NCBI GenBank assembly: GCA_015179125.1
Contig: WHVA01000439.1
Span: forward strand, 1-64,000
Source: Gautieria morchelliformis
Taxonomy: Eukaryota; Basidiomycota; Agaricomycetes; Gomphales; Gomphaceae
Reading direction: 5' to 3'
DNA: 64,000 nt
Both the position numbers and the translations under genes were made by a program. How positions within the stretch are numbered: position 1 is the stretch's first letter; every line of letters starts with the position of its first letter. Shown in pieces: positions 22,030 through 32,197 of this stretch. The notes under the pieces are model-generated. The model saw only the letters and a list, made by a program, of their open reading frames with translations. It did not search any database and was not told where the DNA came from.

Positions 22030-22990
22030 AAGAAATAGTATGAACCTGAACCTGCTGCAGCAGACCCGGCAAGGTCGTCACTCCCACTCTCTGAAAGTAC
22101 TCGTTTCTTGAAGTGAATACGCATATGACAAGCGTAAGGTTTGATATCTTGCATGATTGCTGCACAGTTAGTGGCAAGGAGTTGCAGCCCAGAGGAAGTC
22201 TAGAGTCTACAGTGTGTAAAAGAAGAACGTCAAGGGCCGTTTTCTGATGAAGAGAAGGCCGGATGGCAATGAGGTGAGGCCTACGGCGTTTTGTGAAATG
22301 CATTGAAAGGAGATTCAGTAGGGCTGAGAGAACTGCAGGTAGGAAACTTGAAGGCTCAACTATTTACTGAAATAAATGATTAATGGATGTGATAGAACGA
22401 TACAGACGATAGGGGCCCCTTACTTTCGGCACGCTTCGTATGATGGAAAACTAGGGTAAATTGTACGTGCAGGGAATATATTGAAAGCAAGTCGAGTGTG
22501 GTGGAAAGCGAGAATGCGTCTGCAATTGAGAGAGTATGAAAGAAAGTATGGGATCCATTCCGACAATGAAGAGGCAATAGTGAGTGGATATGGCAGGTTC
22601 ATGCATGCAGATACTGAGAGGGAATCATGGCGGAAAGCATAAGTAAGAGCTTGGATGTGCGAAAGAGGCATAGGAATACAATGAGATGATCGACTTAGTC
22701 ATGGTATCGGGCTGTGCAGAAGAGAACGAGGGTGAGTAATGATGCAAGAGGATGCGGCACATGGATAACCTGGGCTGGTATGTCCTGCCGCTTGGACTTC
22801 CTTACAGTGGGGGCAGAAACAGCAGTGGAAGACGAGGCCTGAATAGCATAAAGAATGTCAATAAGGAGATCTCATTAAGGTGGAACGATTACCTTCAGCA
22901 CCTTCTGTTTAATTGCCACCCGAGGAGAAACAATGTTGAGCTAGAGAAGCAATATGAACATGAGATTGGCTGGAAGGTACAAGTACGCAC
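22030..22990. other. No gene seen
   Basis: No recognisable coding sequence. The right part borders the truncated C-terminal end of the Plavaka transposase and should contain its missing exons, but I see none. Confidence 0.4.
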
Positions 22991-22992
22991 TC

Positions 22993-24583
22993 TCAACCTG
23001 TTCTGAGGAATACAAGCTCGAGCTGTGGAACAGGGCGGATGCCTAACTTGGCCAGTGCTTTGGCATTGTCCGCACCATATTTGCACACATCAGCCATATG
23101 ATCACACTGGTCACGGAAAAGCGGCTCAGCATCATCGCTGAAGATCACAGCCAATGGATCACCACGGTCTTCTGGGAAACACGAGCAAATGGGGCACCAG
23201 CTTTCAAGCGTGCAGGCCACAAGAGCCTGCTCAGGGAAATCAGCAATGTAAGAGGCAAGGATGGGGAACACCTGTCGAAGGGCATTGTCGGCACAAGTCA
23301 CGTCCACGCCTTGGGCACCCGCGGCGAATAAAGGCTCGAGCATGGCCCGAAGGCAATAATGGAAGAGGCGTTGGGCTTGCATCTTGCGCTGGTCAGCTGT
23401 GGCAAAGCAGCGCAGCTTGCTCACTGGAATGTATCCCAGCAGGATCATAGCATGCTTGCCAATTTGCCGGTGTGTGCACTTGGAAATGTTCCCGATCGTG
23501 AGGTAGACCGGCCATGCGGATTTGTCACCACTAAACTGTGAGAGCTGGGTCTTGTCAGAAGCCAGAATTATCGGTGCAATTGTGGCACCAGGGGGTAATT
23601 TAGACTGCAAGGGAGAATCAAGGCAATGTCAACTGCCCATGCCAATGACAACAATGCTAGATGTGACTCACCTGGAGGTTCCACCACCAGTCGGCAGTCC
23701 ACATGTCGTTGTAGATGCGTTCACTGTGCTTCTCATCTACATAGGTGCGCTCGGGGGCATAACGCATCACATCACGAAATGCGGTATTGCCGAGTAGCTC
23801 ACGCACACATTCGACAGGATCCCGGTGGAATAATTCCAGCTCCTCGATGATGGGCTCCCCATCAGCATCAAGGACGTTCCCACGGACTTTGATGTTCATG
23901 CATTTGAATTCTGGGCCGACTGGGGGGATGGCATCTATGAGCTGCAGGAGTGAGCGGGAGTTATGGAATGAGGCATTTGCACGGGTGACCATCTGGCATA
24001 CATAGATGGTTGGTATGTGGTGGTGCAATATGTGAGCATAAACACTCACAGTCGGCAGTGCCAGCAGGCGGTCAATTTTGGCATGGCTCAACCCACTCCT
24101 CATCAAGTTCTCGGCAAGCTTCCATTCATCGAGATTTGGGAATGGATGATATACCTGATGATTGTTCCCCTTCTGTGTGTGCCGGAGTTCCTCAAAACCA
24201 GTCCGTGCCGTGCCTTTTGGAGTTCCGGCCTCACCAGGGTATGATTCCACATACATATCAGGTGTGTCATCCTGGTCCTCAACCTCTTCTATGCTCACTG
24301 CCGGGGGGACTCTGGTGACCCGTGCTGGTTCACGCTCACTATCGATGTCACGTTCGCCAATGTCGTCGAACGTGACATCGATAGCCTCATCCTCCCAGCC
24401 CAGAGGTGGGTCGTCTTCCCGAAACAGGGCCTCGGGGTCATGCGGGTCATACCGCCTTATCGCTTGCTGTGCTAGCGACGCCTCATGGGCCAAGTGACAA
24501 GAGGCCCGGGTGGTCAGGTGCGCACGGAGGGCCTGTCGTGTACGGAAACTGCGATGGCAGTACTTGCAGCGATGTGGGAGCAT
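22993..24583 (-). CDS. Plavaka (CACTA-like) transposase, C-terminally truncated
   Basis: Minus-strand gene starting at ATG 24583. Exon 1 (24583-23672) opens with a C2H2 zinc finger (CKYCHRSFRTRQALRAHL ... C), then an acidic linker, then typical Plavaka stretches: VYHPFPNLDEWKLAENLM, VRELLGNTAFRDVMRYAPER, YNDMWTADWWWNLQ. A 67-bp GT-AG intron (23605-23671) follows, and exon 2 continues with LPPGATIAPIILASDKTQLS, SAWPVYLTIGNI, DFPEQALVACTLESWCPIC, then ALAKLGIRPV, after which family resemblance ends. The rest of the transposase, including the usual HKGVFKDH region, is missing, so the element cannot move by itself. The zinc-finger start and RNase-H-like transposase are known features of these fungal DNA transposons. 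Upstream lies a tandem array and then a divergent DUF6532 gene. Confidence 0.85.
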
Positions 24584-24642
24584 CTGTAAGTTTCCCGTTA
24601 GGCAAGCATCTCACAGCGTATATGAAAAAAAGGTCAAATCCT

Positions 24643-25239
24643 GACTCACGCGCGCTAGAGTTTACAACAATAAAGAACTGTTGCGGCGTCGGCTCTACCT
24701 TCTTTTAGTGATAAGAAACGACGAGAAATCAGTATGAAGAAAGAACAGAGGAGTAGGTGAGGCCAGACTCACGCGCGCTAGAATGCCAAGAATAAAGAAC
24801 CGTCGCGGCGGCGGCTCTACGTTCTTTTAGTGATAAGAAACGACGAGAAATCAGTATGAAGCAAAAAAAGAGGAGTAGAGGCCAGACTCACGCGCGCTAG
24901 AATTGCCAAGAATAACCAAGAATAAAGAACCGTCGCGGCGGCGGCTCTATGTTCTTTTAGTGATAAGAAACGACGAGAAATCAGTATGAAGCAAAAAAAG
25001 AGGAGTAGAGGCCAGACTCACGCGTGGCTGGAGTTGACAACGATAAAGAACAGGCGCGGCTTGCACGTTTACTGGCTCTACGTTCTTTTAGTGATAAGAA
25101 ACGACGAGAAATCAGCATGAAGCCAAAAAAGAGGAGTAGGTGAGGCCAGACTCACGCGCGGCTGGAGTTGACAACGATAAAGAACACGCGCGGCTTGCAC
25201 GTTTACTAGTACCGTTGCCGCGTCGGCTCTACCTTAGTC
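24643..25239. repeat. Tandem array, five units of about 119-134 bp
   Basis: Units begin GACTCACGCG at 24643, 24766, 24885, 25015 and 25149 (spacings 123, 119, 130 and 134) and share GATAAGAAACGACGAGAAAT and the TCGGCTCTACCTTC/ACGTTC stretch. The first three units share one version of the start (CGCGCTAGA), the last two another (GGCTGGAGTTGACAACG). The array sits between the divergent Plavaka and DUF6532 genes. It is not a CRISPR array: units are long, unequal and diverged, without spacers. Confidence 0.9.
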
Positions 25240-25417
25240 ATACTTTCGTGTCAAACATGTCGTCCGACTCGCACGCTCACGTGATCGTTTGGAAACGATG
25301 GATGCTTGTTCATATTTGGTTCCATCATCAAGATGAAATGGTCTTGTTTGGCCACATCAATCATACACGCTTCTTTCCCCATGCACACGACACATGAGGC
25401 AACCGAAGGCAACGAAA

Positions 25418-27619
25418 ATGATTACCCGCAAGGTACGCGATCCCTTGCTTGTTGGCTGTCACCTACACTACTGTCCTCGCTTTAGGGGCTTCATATTGAA
25501 CGTCCCGTGGGCCTGGGGATGGGAAACACCGTGTCCCAAGGCCTCGAGGTGAGTTCACAGCCTGCAGCTGCCAAGACCAGGCCGTCCGGCACACTGGCGC
25601 ACGAAGGCACTGACACCCAGGCTGGTCGGCGCTCTCAACGCCATGTGACCGAGAAAATGCAGCAGCATCGTGCGTTCTTGCTTTGAACGAGTGATACTGA
25701 TAATTCAATTTGATTCCACCAGTCCTTGAGCTCAAGGAATCGAGGACACGTCGGGAGATGGCTGCCAACGCACGGAAGCGCAAGCACCGCATGGAGGAGC
25801 GTGGGTTTGGGGATCATCCTCACAAACGCCACGCGCGATTGCCACGCACCGCATCCGAGCCTGAAGAGGCTCTGGAGGAGCCTGCGGGTGGCATGGATAG
25901 CAACGCCGAAGACCACGTCGAGGCCAAGGAGGCCTGGTACCGCGATATCGAACAACGAGAAGTGGAGAACGACTCACAGGCTAATGAATCCGAGGATGAA
26001 ACATCTCTCGGTATGTCGATCTGCTCGTCGCATGACTCTTGCGTAGTCTGACACTATTACTGCAACCACAACAGCGCCAGCTCAGACATCTTCTATAAAT
26101 ACCAACGAAACGGTATGTCGTGTCAGCCCCCTCTGACGATGCTAACGTGGCCACTCTTCAGTTCACATCGTCTCTCATCGCAGCACCTGAGAAGCCTCGT
26201 GCTCAGATGCGCCACGCCCCGAACGTGGGACCACTCCAGCCCATAGGGAACTTTCAGGCTAATGGCCCCCTTCGGTCCCACCCATCCCAGCGCACTGAGC
26301 CCGCGAGCCCCCAAGGGTCACTCTAGTCAGCCCTTCGTCCCCAGCCCCTGACTACGACTCGCCTCTCCGAGAAAGCGACCCACGGGACCGGAAACAGCCC
26401 CCACACATTATCCACCGACCTCCTCAGGTCATCATCGCCGCTCTCGTTCCAGAGCCACTCTCGTAGTTCCGAGTATCCCAGTGGGTCAAGTTCCATTGAA
26501 GGAACAGGTATGCCTGCTTCTCCCACATCTGCGGGCGGGCAACCGTCCGTGTCTGTCCCCCGTGTCATTCGCCGAGCTGGAGAGACCGAGTCCAAACGCC
26601 GCTCCAAGATAAAAATCACAGATTTCGATCCAGAATTCCATTCTACAATTCACCTCGCGTGTTGGTATTACCGAGTGATACTCTGCACTCACGAACCGTT
26701 CCCACTTGAAAACGAGCAGGACCGATATTTGCGTGAAGCATGGCAGCTGGCCTGTGCGGAACATGAAGTTAACCTCAAGGCTAACAGAGATGTTCTGAAT
26801 CTGGTAAGGTCCTTTGGCCTATTGTTGCCCCACTGATTATTTTTCCAGGTAAAGCAGCGAGGTAGCCAGGTCCGAGGCGAGGTCAAGCGCCACGCTCGCC
26901 CAGTGACCACGGGCCACTACAAATTTGATGACAGGGATGACCATGTCTACCAGGACCAGCTTGCCGCACTTGTCAGGGAATTGACAATGAACCATGGGAT
27001 CCTGTTTAAGGTACGTCGCGCGCTGTCCCTAATACCGCGTCAATCTCACTCTCATGCAGGATCATGAGGCCCGTACGGGCCTATTTGAGAACCCCTGCAC
27101 TGCCCGCATCCTGCGAGCCCAATGGTTTGCGGATGCTCATGCGGAGGGGATCTCATTCCATGCCTATTTCAATCCGATACCGCTCCCCACACTTGCTCTC
27201 CTTTTCACCGCTGTGAGCTAACTCGCTGGTCCATCACTCACGCTGACCAATGCTCCCCAGATCGAGAACTGTGTTGACGAGTAGAAGGATGGGAGGTTCC
27301 GTTCTATTGATTTTACAGAGAAGTTATACAGAGAGAAATATCAAAGTTACCTGACGAATTTGGAGACGTGGGGCGACCATGCGCAAGGCCGGCATATACT
27401 CGCCCGGCTGCAGAAGCGTCTGCATGATAAAGCCAGGTACGGATACGACGCAGTCTCAGGTCAAACCTCTAACAGCACTCTGTTATTCTTTGTAGGACAC
27501 TCTCCGGGGCGGGAGACTTGCAGACAACTCTCCCTGCCGTCCGGAAGCTTTCGCATGACATTTTCGATGCCGCCGTGCGAGAGGCCACTGCCGGAGGGGA
27601 GGAAGAGATGCTGGAATAA
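25418..27619 (+). pseudogene. DUF6532-domain protein, multi-exon, one in-frame stop
   Basis: A plausible start is ATG 25418 (MITRK, donor at 25433, acceptor at 25485). A charged N-terminal part follows (TRREMAANARKRKHRMEE). After several short introns comes the DUF6532 domain: FHSTIHLACWYYRVILC and REAWQLACAEHEVNLK, intron 26804-26848, KQRGSQVRGEVKRHARP, intron 27011-27059, HEARTGLFENP, FADAHAEGISFHAYFNPIPL, ALLFTAIENCVDE, then TAG at 27282-27284 where the family has Trp. The frame then continues (FTEKLYREKYQSYL, HILARLQKRLHD) through one more intron to TAA 27617. DUF6532 proteins are common in Agaricomycetes and their function is unknown. The gene stands head-to-head with the Plavaka transposase and may be cargo of the same transposon. 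A single-base change would explain the stop; the gene may be recently disabled. Confidence 0.75.
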
Positions 27620-27814
27620 GAGTTTATACAAGTTTTCAAGTTTACTAATGAAAAAAAAAATTATATTTCATTTTCAATATATTCATACTACCGTGACGTC
27701 AGCGATCTCCTGCCCGTTCTTCAGTGACACGCACTGGCACTAGCAAACCAAGGATAGGAAACACCAAGGGTTCCTAGTACTCCATATCCTCTCACATACA
27801 ACTCCATAGACCTT

Positions 27815-27925
27815 TACAGTGCTATGGAGCAGCTCCCCGCGGGCGCTACGGAGCTGCCCGCCGAGGAGCTATGGCGCTATACGGCGCTATGGCACGGTAC
27901 TGAACCGTCGCGGGGAGCTATGGGG
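27815..27925. repeat. GCTATGG/GGAGCT repeat cluster, possible transposon end
   Basis: ACAGTGCTATGGAGCAGCTC is followed by several GCTATGG, GGAGCT and GCGCTA motifs in both orientations. Clusters of short, oriented repeats are typical of CACTA-type transposon ends. It lies 200 bp beyond the DUF6532 stop. No matching inverted copy was found near 22-23 kb, as expected if the other end is lost. Confidence 0.45.
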
Positions 27926-29135
27926 CACAACATAATTGGCACGAGTCTACCGTGCTATGCCTGGTATGTAGCCTATATAATGCTACACGCAATTCGTTTT
28001 TTTTGCTCAAGTTGCGGTGTGATCTCCCCGCCCGAGCGTTATCGTAGACCGGCTCTCTATTCTAATACTACTCCAAGATGCTGCTGCGCAGGGCCACGGG
28101 GAGTCGATCAGCGGCTGCAATCGTCCCCGAAGGGACGTTTATATAGCTGCAGGGCTAAGTTCGGCGTGTGTGCAGTGTTTTGCGCTGAACGTGACTGACT
28201 GTGCTTCTCTGACCCGGCCCCGCCGCTACGTTCGTGCGATGTGCCCCTTGCTATCATGAACACCCGTCCTTCCAGTGGCGCGGTACTCACTGCCGGCGTC
28301 CAGCCATATCCGTACATGTCTCCGTCTCCGTCCTGGCCGACCGTGCGTACCCGGTACTCGTGTCCGTGACTCCTTGATCTTGTCCATGATCGGAGTGGTA
28401 CCAGTACTATACTGGCTGTGATACTGTCGCTATTATTGGCCAGCCCCGCGCTCTAGTCAACACTGCGATTGTCCGCCTGGAGCGTCGAGTCGTGGAGAGG
28501 AATCGCGGGTGAGGCACCCCTCCTGAAAAAATCATAGAATTTTATAAAGCAGAATTTACTTGGAGAGCCATAGGTTACTCACCCTTTATGAGAACGCCGA
28601 ATGATTGAAAATCGTTCTATTACACCACCCTCATAGCACAAGTTCTCACTGCCACCCATTCTTTCAATGAGGAGGAACGATGACAGCGAAAATAGGCAGG
28701 CGTTGAACAAGCTAGCGGCGCAGACATCACGAATTGCTGTAAATAGTAACCCTCGTCAAGATAGTACAGGGCGTGCCTAGTTTCTATACAGTTCGATTCA
28801 TAATCAATAAGTGCCAAATTCTTCTGTCAGATCTCAGGCTTGGTGATAGAAATCCGGGCCAAACGCTGCTGATATTCGTGTGCATTTCAATGGGGTCTTG
28901 CGTACTGGCGCCTGGCAGGGTGTTTGAGGCAGTCATGGGCTTATGACCTTCACTATGGGACCTATGCATGGGCCGGGTGAGCGCACAGCCCAGGTATGGG
29001 CGGGAGAGCCTTCCTCATCATACTTCTCTTTGCACGCGGTGACAGCACTCCCGAAGTACGTTCCTCAATGATGGTGCGGCGTGCGCCAGGCACTTTCATA
29101 TCGGATCAGGGAACTGGGAGTATGCTTCTGCTGAA
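27926..29135. other. No gene seen
   Basis: Non-coding by eye; short GC-rich ORFs on both strands without recognisable domains. Confidence 0.4.
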
Positions 29136-29139
29136 CAGA

Positions 29140-29500
29140 ATAGCCTCTCAGACTCCGACATCCATATCCTGGACCATAGGACAGGCTGCTGCCTGTGATG
29201 AATGGTGATCATTATCATGGATGCTATATTTGTGAATGTGGATGTTGGAATGTTAGTTGGTGCTGATGCATCATGAGCCCTGATGTAAGATGGCCCCGGG
29301 CATAAGGATTTGATGATAGTATGGTAGTATGGTATGGCTCATAGCATCTACAAATAACATACCCAAACATATCATTCAGACCAGGTCAGGATCCTAGGCA
29401 CGTGCATGCACATGCGCCCCACACAGTGTGTTTCTGTGTGCTCAGCCAACCCCATCCCTCCATATTCCTCAGGGTGCAATTCTCCAACTGGCAGACAGTG
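29140..29500. repeat. Dispersed repeat shared with 42605-42935
   Basis: TATCCTGGACCATAG, CTGCCTGTGAT, TGGTATGG, CAGACCAGGTCAGGATCC and CATCCCTCCATATTCCTCA occur in the same order at both places. In the second copy the sequence follows the LINE poly-A tail and leads into the DUF6533 block. No protein is evident. Confidence 0.75.
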
Positions 29501-29940
29501 GTCTGACTCCCAGCATCAATGGATGAGCAGTACATTAAGGAAGCAAACTAATGACAAATTACAAGCAAAGGCAAATTCAAAGCATCACAGCATACATATC
29601 TATGTATACAAGCCTGGCCTGCGCTTCGCTCCCGCCAGGATGTAAGGGAAGGTGGACTGAAAATTATAGAATAATTTCATCATACACAATGTTTTCAGTG
29701 GTGTCATAGCCTAATGGAAAGCAAAATTGGACATCATCTCTATGGCAGACATGTGAGAAGGCCATGTATAGTTGACCATGGGAGAAGATGGGAGTGGAAA
29801 GATCTATGGCCACATGACCAAGGGTAAGTCCTTGACATCAATTCGAGAGCGGAGAAGGAGAACACCAAGTTCAGAATTCGTGATAGAGAGGAGAGACTGC
29901 TGTCATTCAGAAATACGCAGGATGGTGATTGGTCAGAACA
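29500..29940. other. No gene seen
   Basis: No recognisable coding or repeat sequence. Confidence 0.4.
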
Positions 29941-30850
29941 CCAGTTAGGACAAACCCGATGAATCGGAGATGCGTAATCCCCATCCGGTTGATCCAAAGA
30001 ACCTGATTAATCAAATGCTCAGTATGAATGGATATATAAGCCCAGTAAAAAACCCATCTGTCATATGAAATGACACGGACTGATAGCATTATTACATGGA
30101 TGAGGATGACGGGTCAATACCATACAACGGTGGGTGCAGGGAACCCGATTAATTGGACACCAAAGGATGAGTAATCCTTGAAAAAAAAAAAACCCCCCAC
30201 CAAAAGGTGCAAAAAACAGGCTGCACCCTATCGTTGAAGGGACCAGTCATACGGGATTACACGGACAGATGGGATTACTCACAACAGTGTGCGTGTACAA
30301 GGATGACACGACAACACCGCAATACCGTACAACAGTGGGTGCAAATAAGCCGATTAATCGCAAACACTACCAATGGATGAGTAATCCCCAAAAAAAGCCA
30401 AATGATGTTGGTAGTGAAACAACATGAGCTATTGGTAGAGGCTATGAATGCATAGTAATCCCTGAAAAAAAACCCTCCGGCTGGTACAAAGAACCTAATT
30501 AATCGGATGTACAATATGAATAGATATGTAATCCCAGAGAAAAACCCCTTTGGATGCTGTAAGGAACCCATTTAAATGGAGAGGCGCTACGAATGAATGT
30601 GTAAACCCGAAGAAAAGACATGAAAAGAAAAGAAAAGAAAAAGACCTGGAAAAATGAGGGCCGCATCCTATCGTTGAAGGGATCAGTCATATGGAATGAC
30701 TCCAATAGACAGCATTACTGGCGGCGGTCTCCGTGGATGAGGATCACAGGACAATACCATATGACGGTGGGTGGAAGTAACCTGATTAATCGGACAAACG
30801 CTATCAATGGAGGAGTCATCTTGGAAAAAAACCCACCAAGTACCATGTTC
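29940..30850. repeat. Degenerate satellite with two alternating modules
   Basis: Module 1, about 70 bp, reads roughly AACCTGATTAATCGGAC, AATGGATGAGTAATCCC and an A-run with CCC; it recurs near 30010, 30145, 30345, 30490, 30560 and 30780. Module 2 (CCTATCGTTGAAGGGA, CAGTCATATG, GATGAGGATGACGGG, CAATACCATACAACGGTGGG) recurs near 30060, 30230 and 30665. Units are diverged and unequal, so the array is old or under gene-conversion decay. Confidence 0.75.
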
Positions 30851-30950
30851 AAAATTTGGCACCGACGAAGAGCCTTCACCAAAACTACCCACCTGCCGAT
30901 AACGATCGAATAGCATAAAGATCGACGTATGGTCTGGGAATCCCAAAATT

Positions 30951-31154
30951 GTGGTGAGCAAAACAGAGGCCCAACAACAGGGGGTGTGTCGAAAGGCCTT
31001 GTATCTTGTTTGGAAGGTCAGGAAGGGCTTGGTTGGTATGGTTGGTAAGGATGTGAAGGTGGGCAAGATACTCGGCGAGATACTCGAGAAGGAGGTAGTG
31101 CTCAATGGAGTGGTTCAGAAGGTGGTGAAGGGAGTAGTCGACATTGCAGCTTGA
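30951..31154 (+). CDS. Small ORF of unknown function
   Basis: 67 codons with an amphipathic Val/Lys-rich pattern (GKDVKVGKILGEILEKEVVL, NGVVQKVVKGVVDIAA). It lies directly beyond the satellite. No family is recognised; it may be an exon remnant or chance. Confidence 0.2.
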   Translation: MVSKTEAQQQGVCRKALYLVWKVRKGLVGMVGKDVKVGKILGEILEKEVVLNGVVQKVVKGVVDIAA

Positions 31155-31505
31155 AAATACATGGAAGTCTCAAAAGTAATGGAAGTCCTCAAAGTAACTG
31201 TGGAAATCGATGTACCGCAAGGCCCTTTCACACATGTCTTTCCATTCGGAGAGCACCATGTAAACTGGTCACAGTATCTCCTGTTGAAGGGTGAGTAGCC
31301 CTAGTACTTTCATTTGTAACTGTCTAGCTTTTCGCTGTTTTGGGGATGATTCTTTCTTCTTTCCACGTGCCTTTATGACAGCCACATGCCCATCACCCTG
31401 CATTCCCTGCTTGCAGGAAATCAGAATAGTAGCGAAGCGCACCACCGAGGTCGAGCATGGTGTACCTCTGACCCTGGCCTAGCGTTGTTGCGCAGAACGT
31501 GTTAT
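31155..31505. other. No gene seen
   Basis: Spacer up to the target duplication of the next LTR element; no domains or repeats recognised. Confidence 0.4.
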
Positions 31506-31510
31506 GCCCC

Positions 31511-32158
31511 TGTTACGTATTGAGATTTCTGCTAAGTCGGAACTGGAAAGGACAGTGGCTTCAACTTATAGGTTGCGCCCCCAATGAACTATCATCCTAA
31601 GTATTTCGGAAATGAGTCAGAACTCGGAAAGTACTGAACTAAAGGTTGGTTGGAACTTGAGTCGGAAAACGGAAGGTGGAAGGCGGAGAGACAGAGGTCT
31701 TGCTAGACCCGCTGTGCTAAGAACAGGAGATGGAGTGAAGGAAATCAAGTATCGAAGATGATTATCTGATTGCAGAATAACAGACATACATGACAGGCTT
31801 TTATACAAAGAGCTGAGACAACAAGTAATGAGAAGGTACTAAGCAAATTTTGGGGGGAGCAGAAGTCGGGTAAACATGCGTGGGAACTAACTAATTGGGA
31901 ACAATGGGACTACAAGGGGGGTTCAGGGTAAGGTAAAACAATGGCAAAGAACAAGGGGTCAAAAAACATATCTGACAACGAACTACAAGGGTGACCAGAT
32001 ATATGATCTTGATGAACGATGAAGCGGGTCCGGAATGTCCGAGTAATAGAGTCGAAAGAACAAGGGAGTAGAACAAGGGGCGGGATGTCGGAAATATCGG
32101 AGGGGCAGAAAGTGTTGCGGAACTGAAGGTCGGAAGTCAGAAATGCACGGTTGTAACA
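31511..32158 (-). repeat. LTR (3' LTR relative to pol)
   Basis: TGTTACGTATTGAG to GGTTGTAACA on the plus strand, 648 bp. On the element's own strand a purine-rich tract (GAAGGGAGAT) lies directly before it. Confidence 0.95.
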
Positions 32159-32197
32159 GTATCTCCCTTCTAAGGTCAAGCCCCGCAAGACCACAAG

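Noticed and set aside
24643-25239. CRISPR-like repeat array
   Set aside because: Units are over 115 bp, adjacent, unequal and diverged, with no spacers; the setting is eukaryotic.
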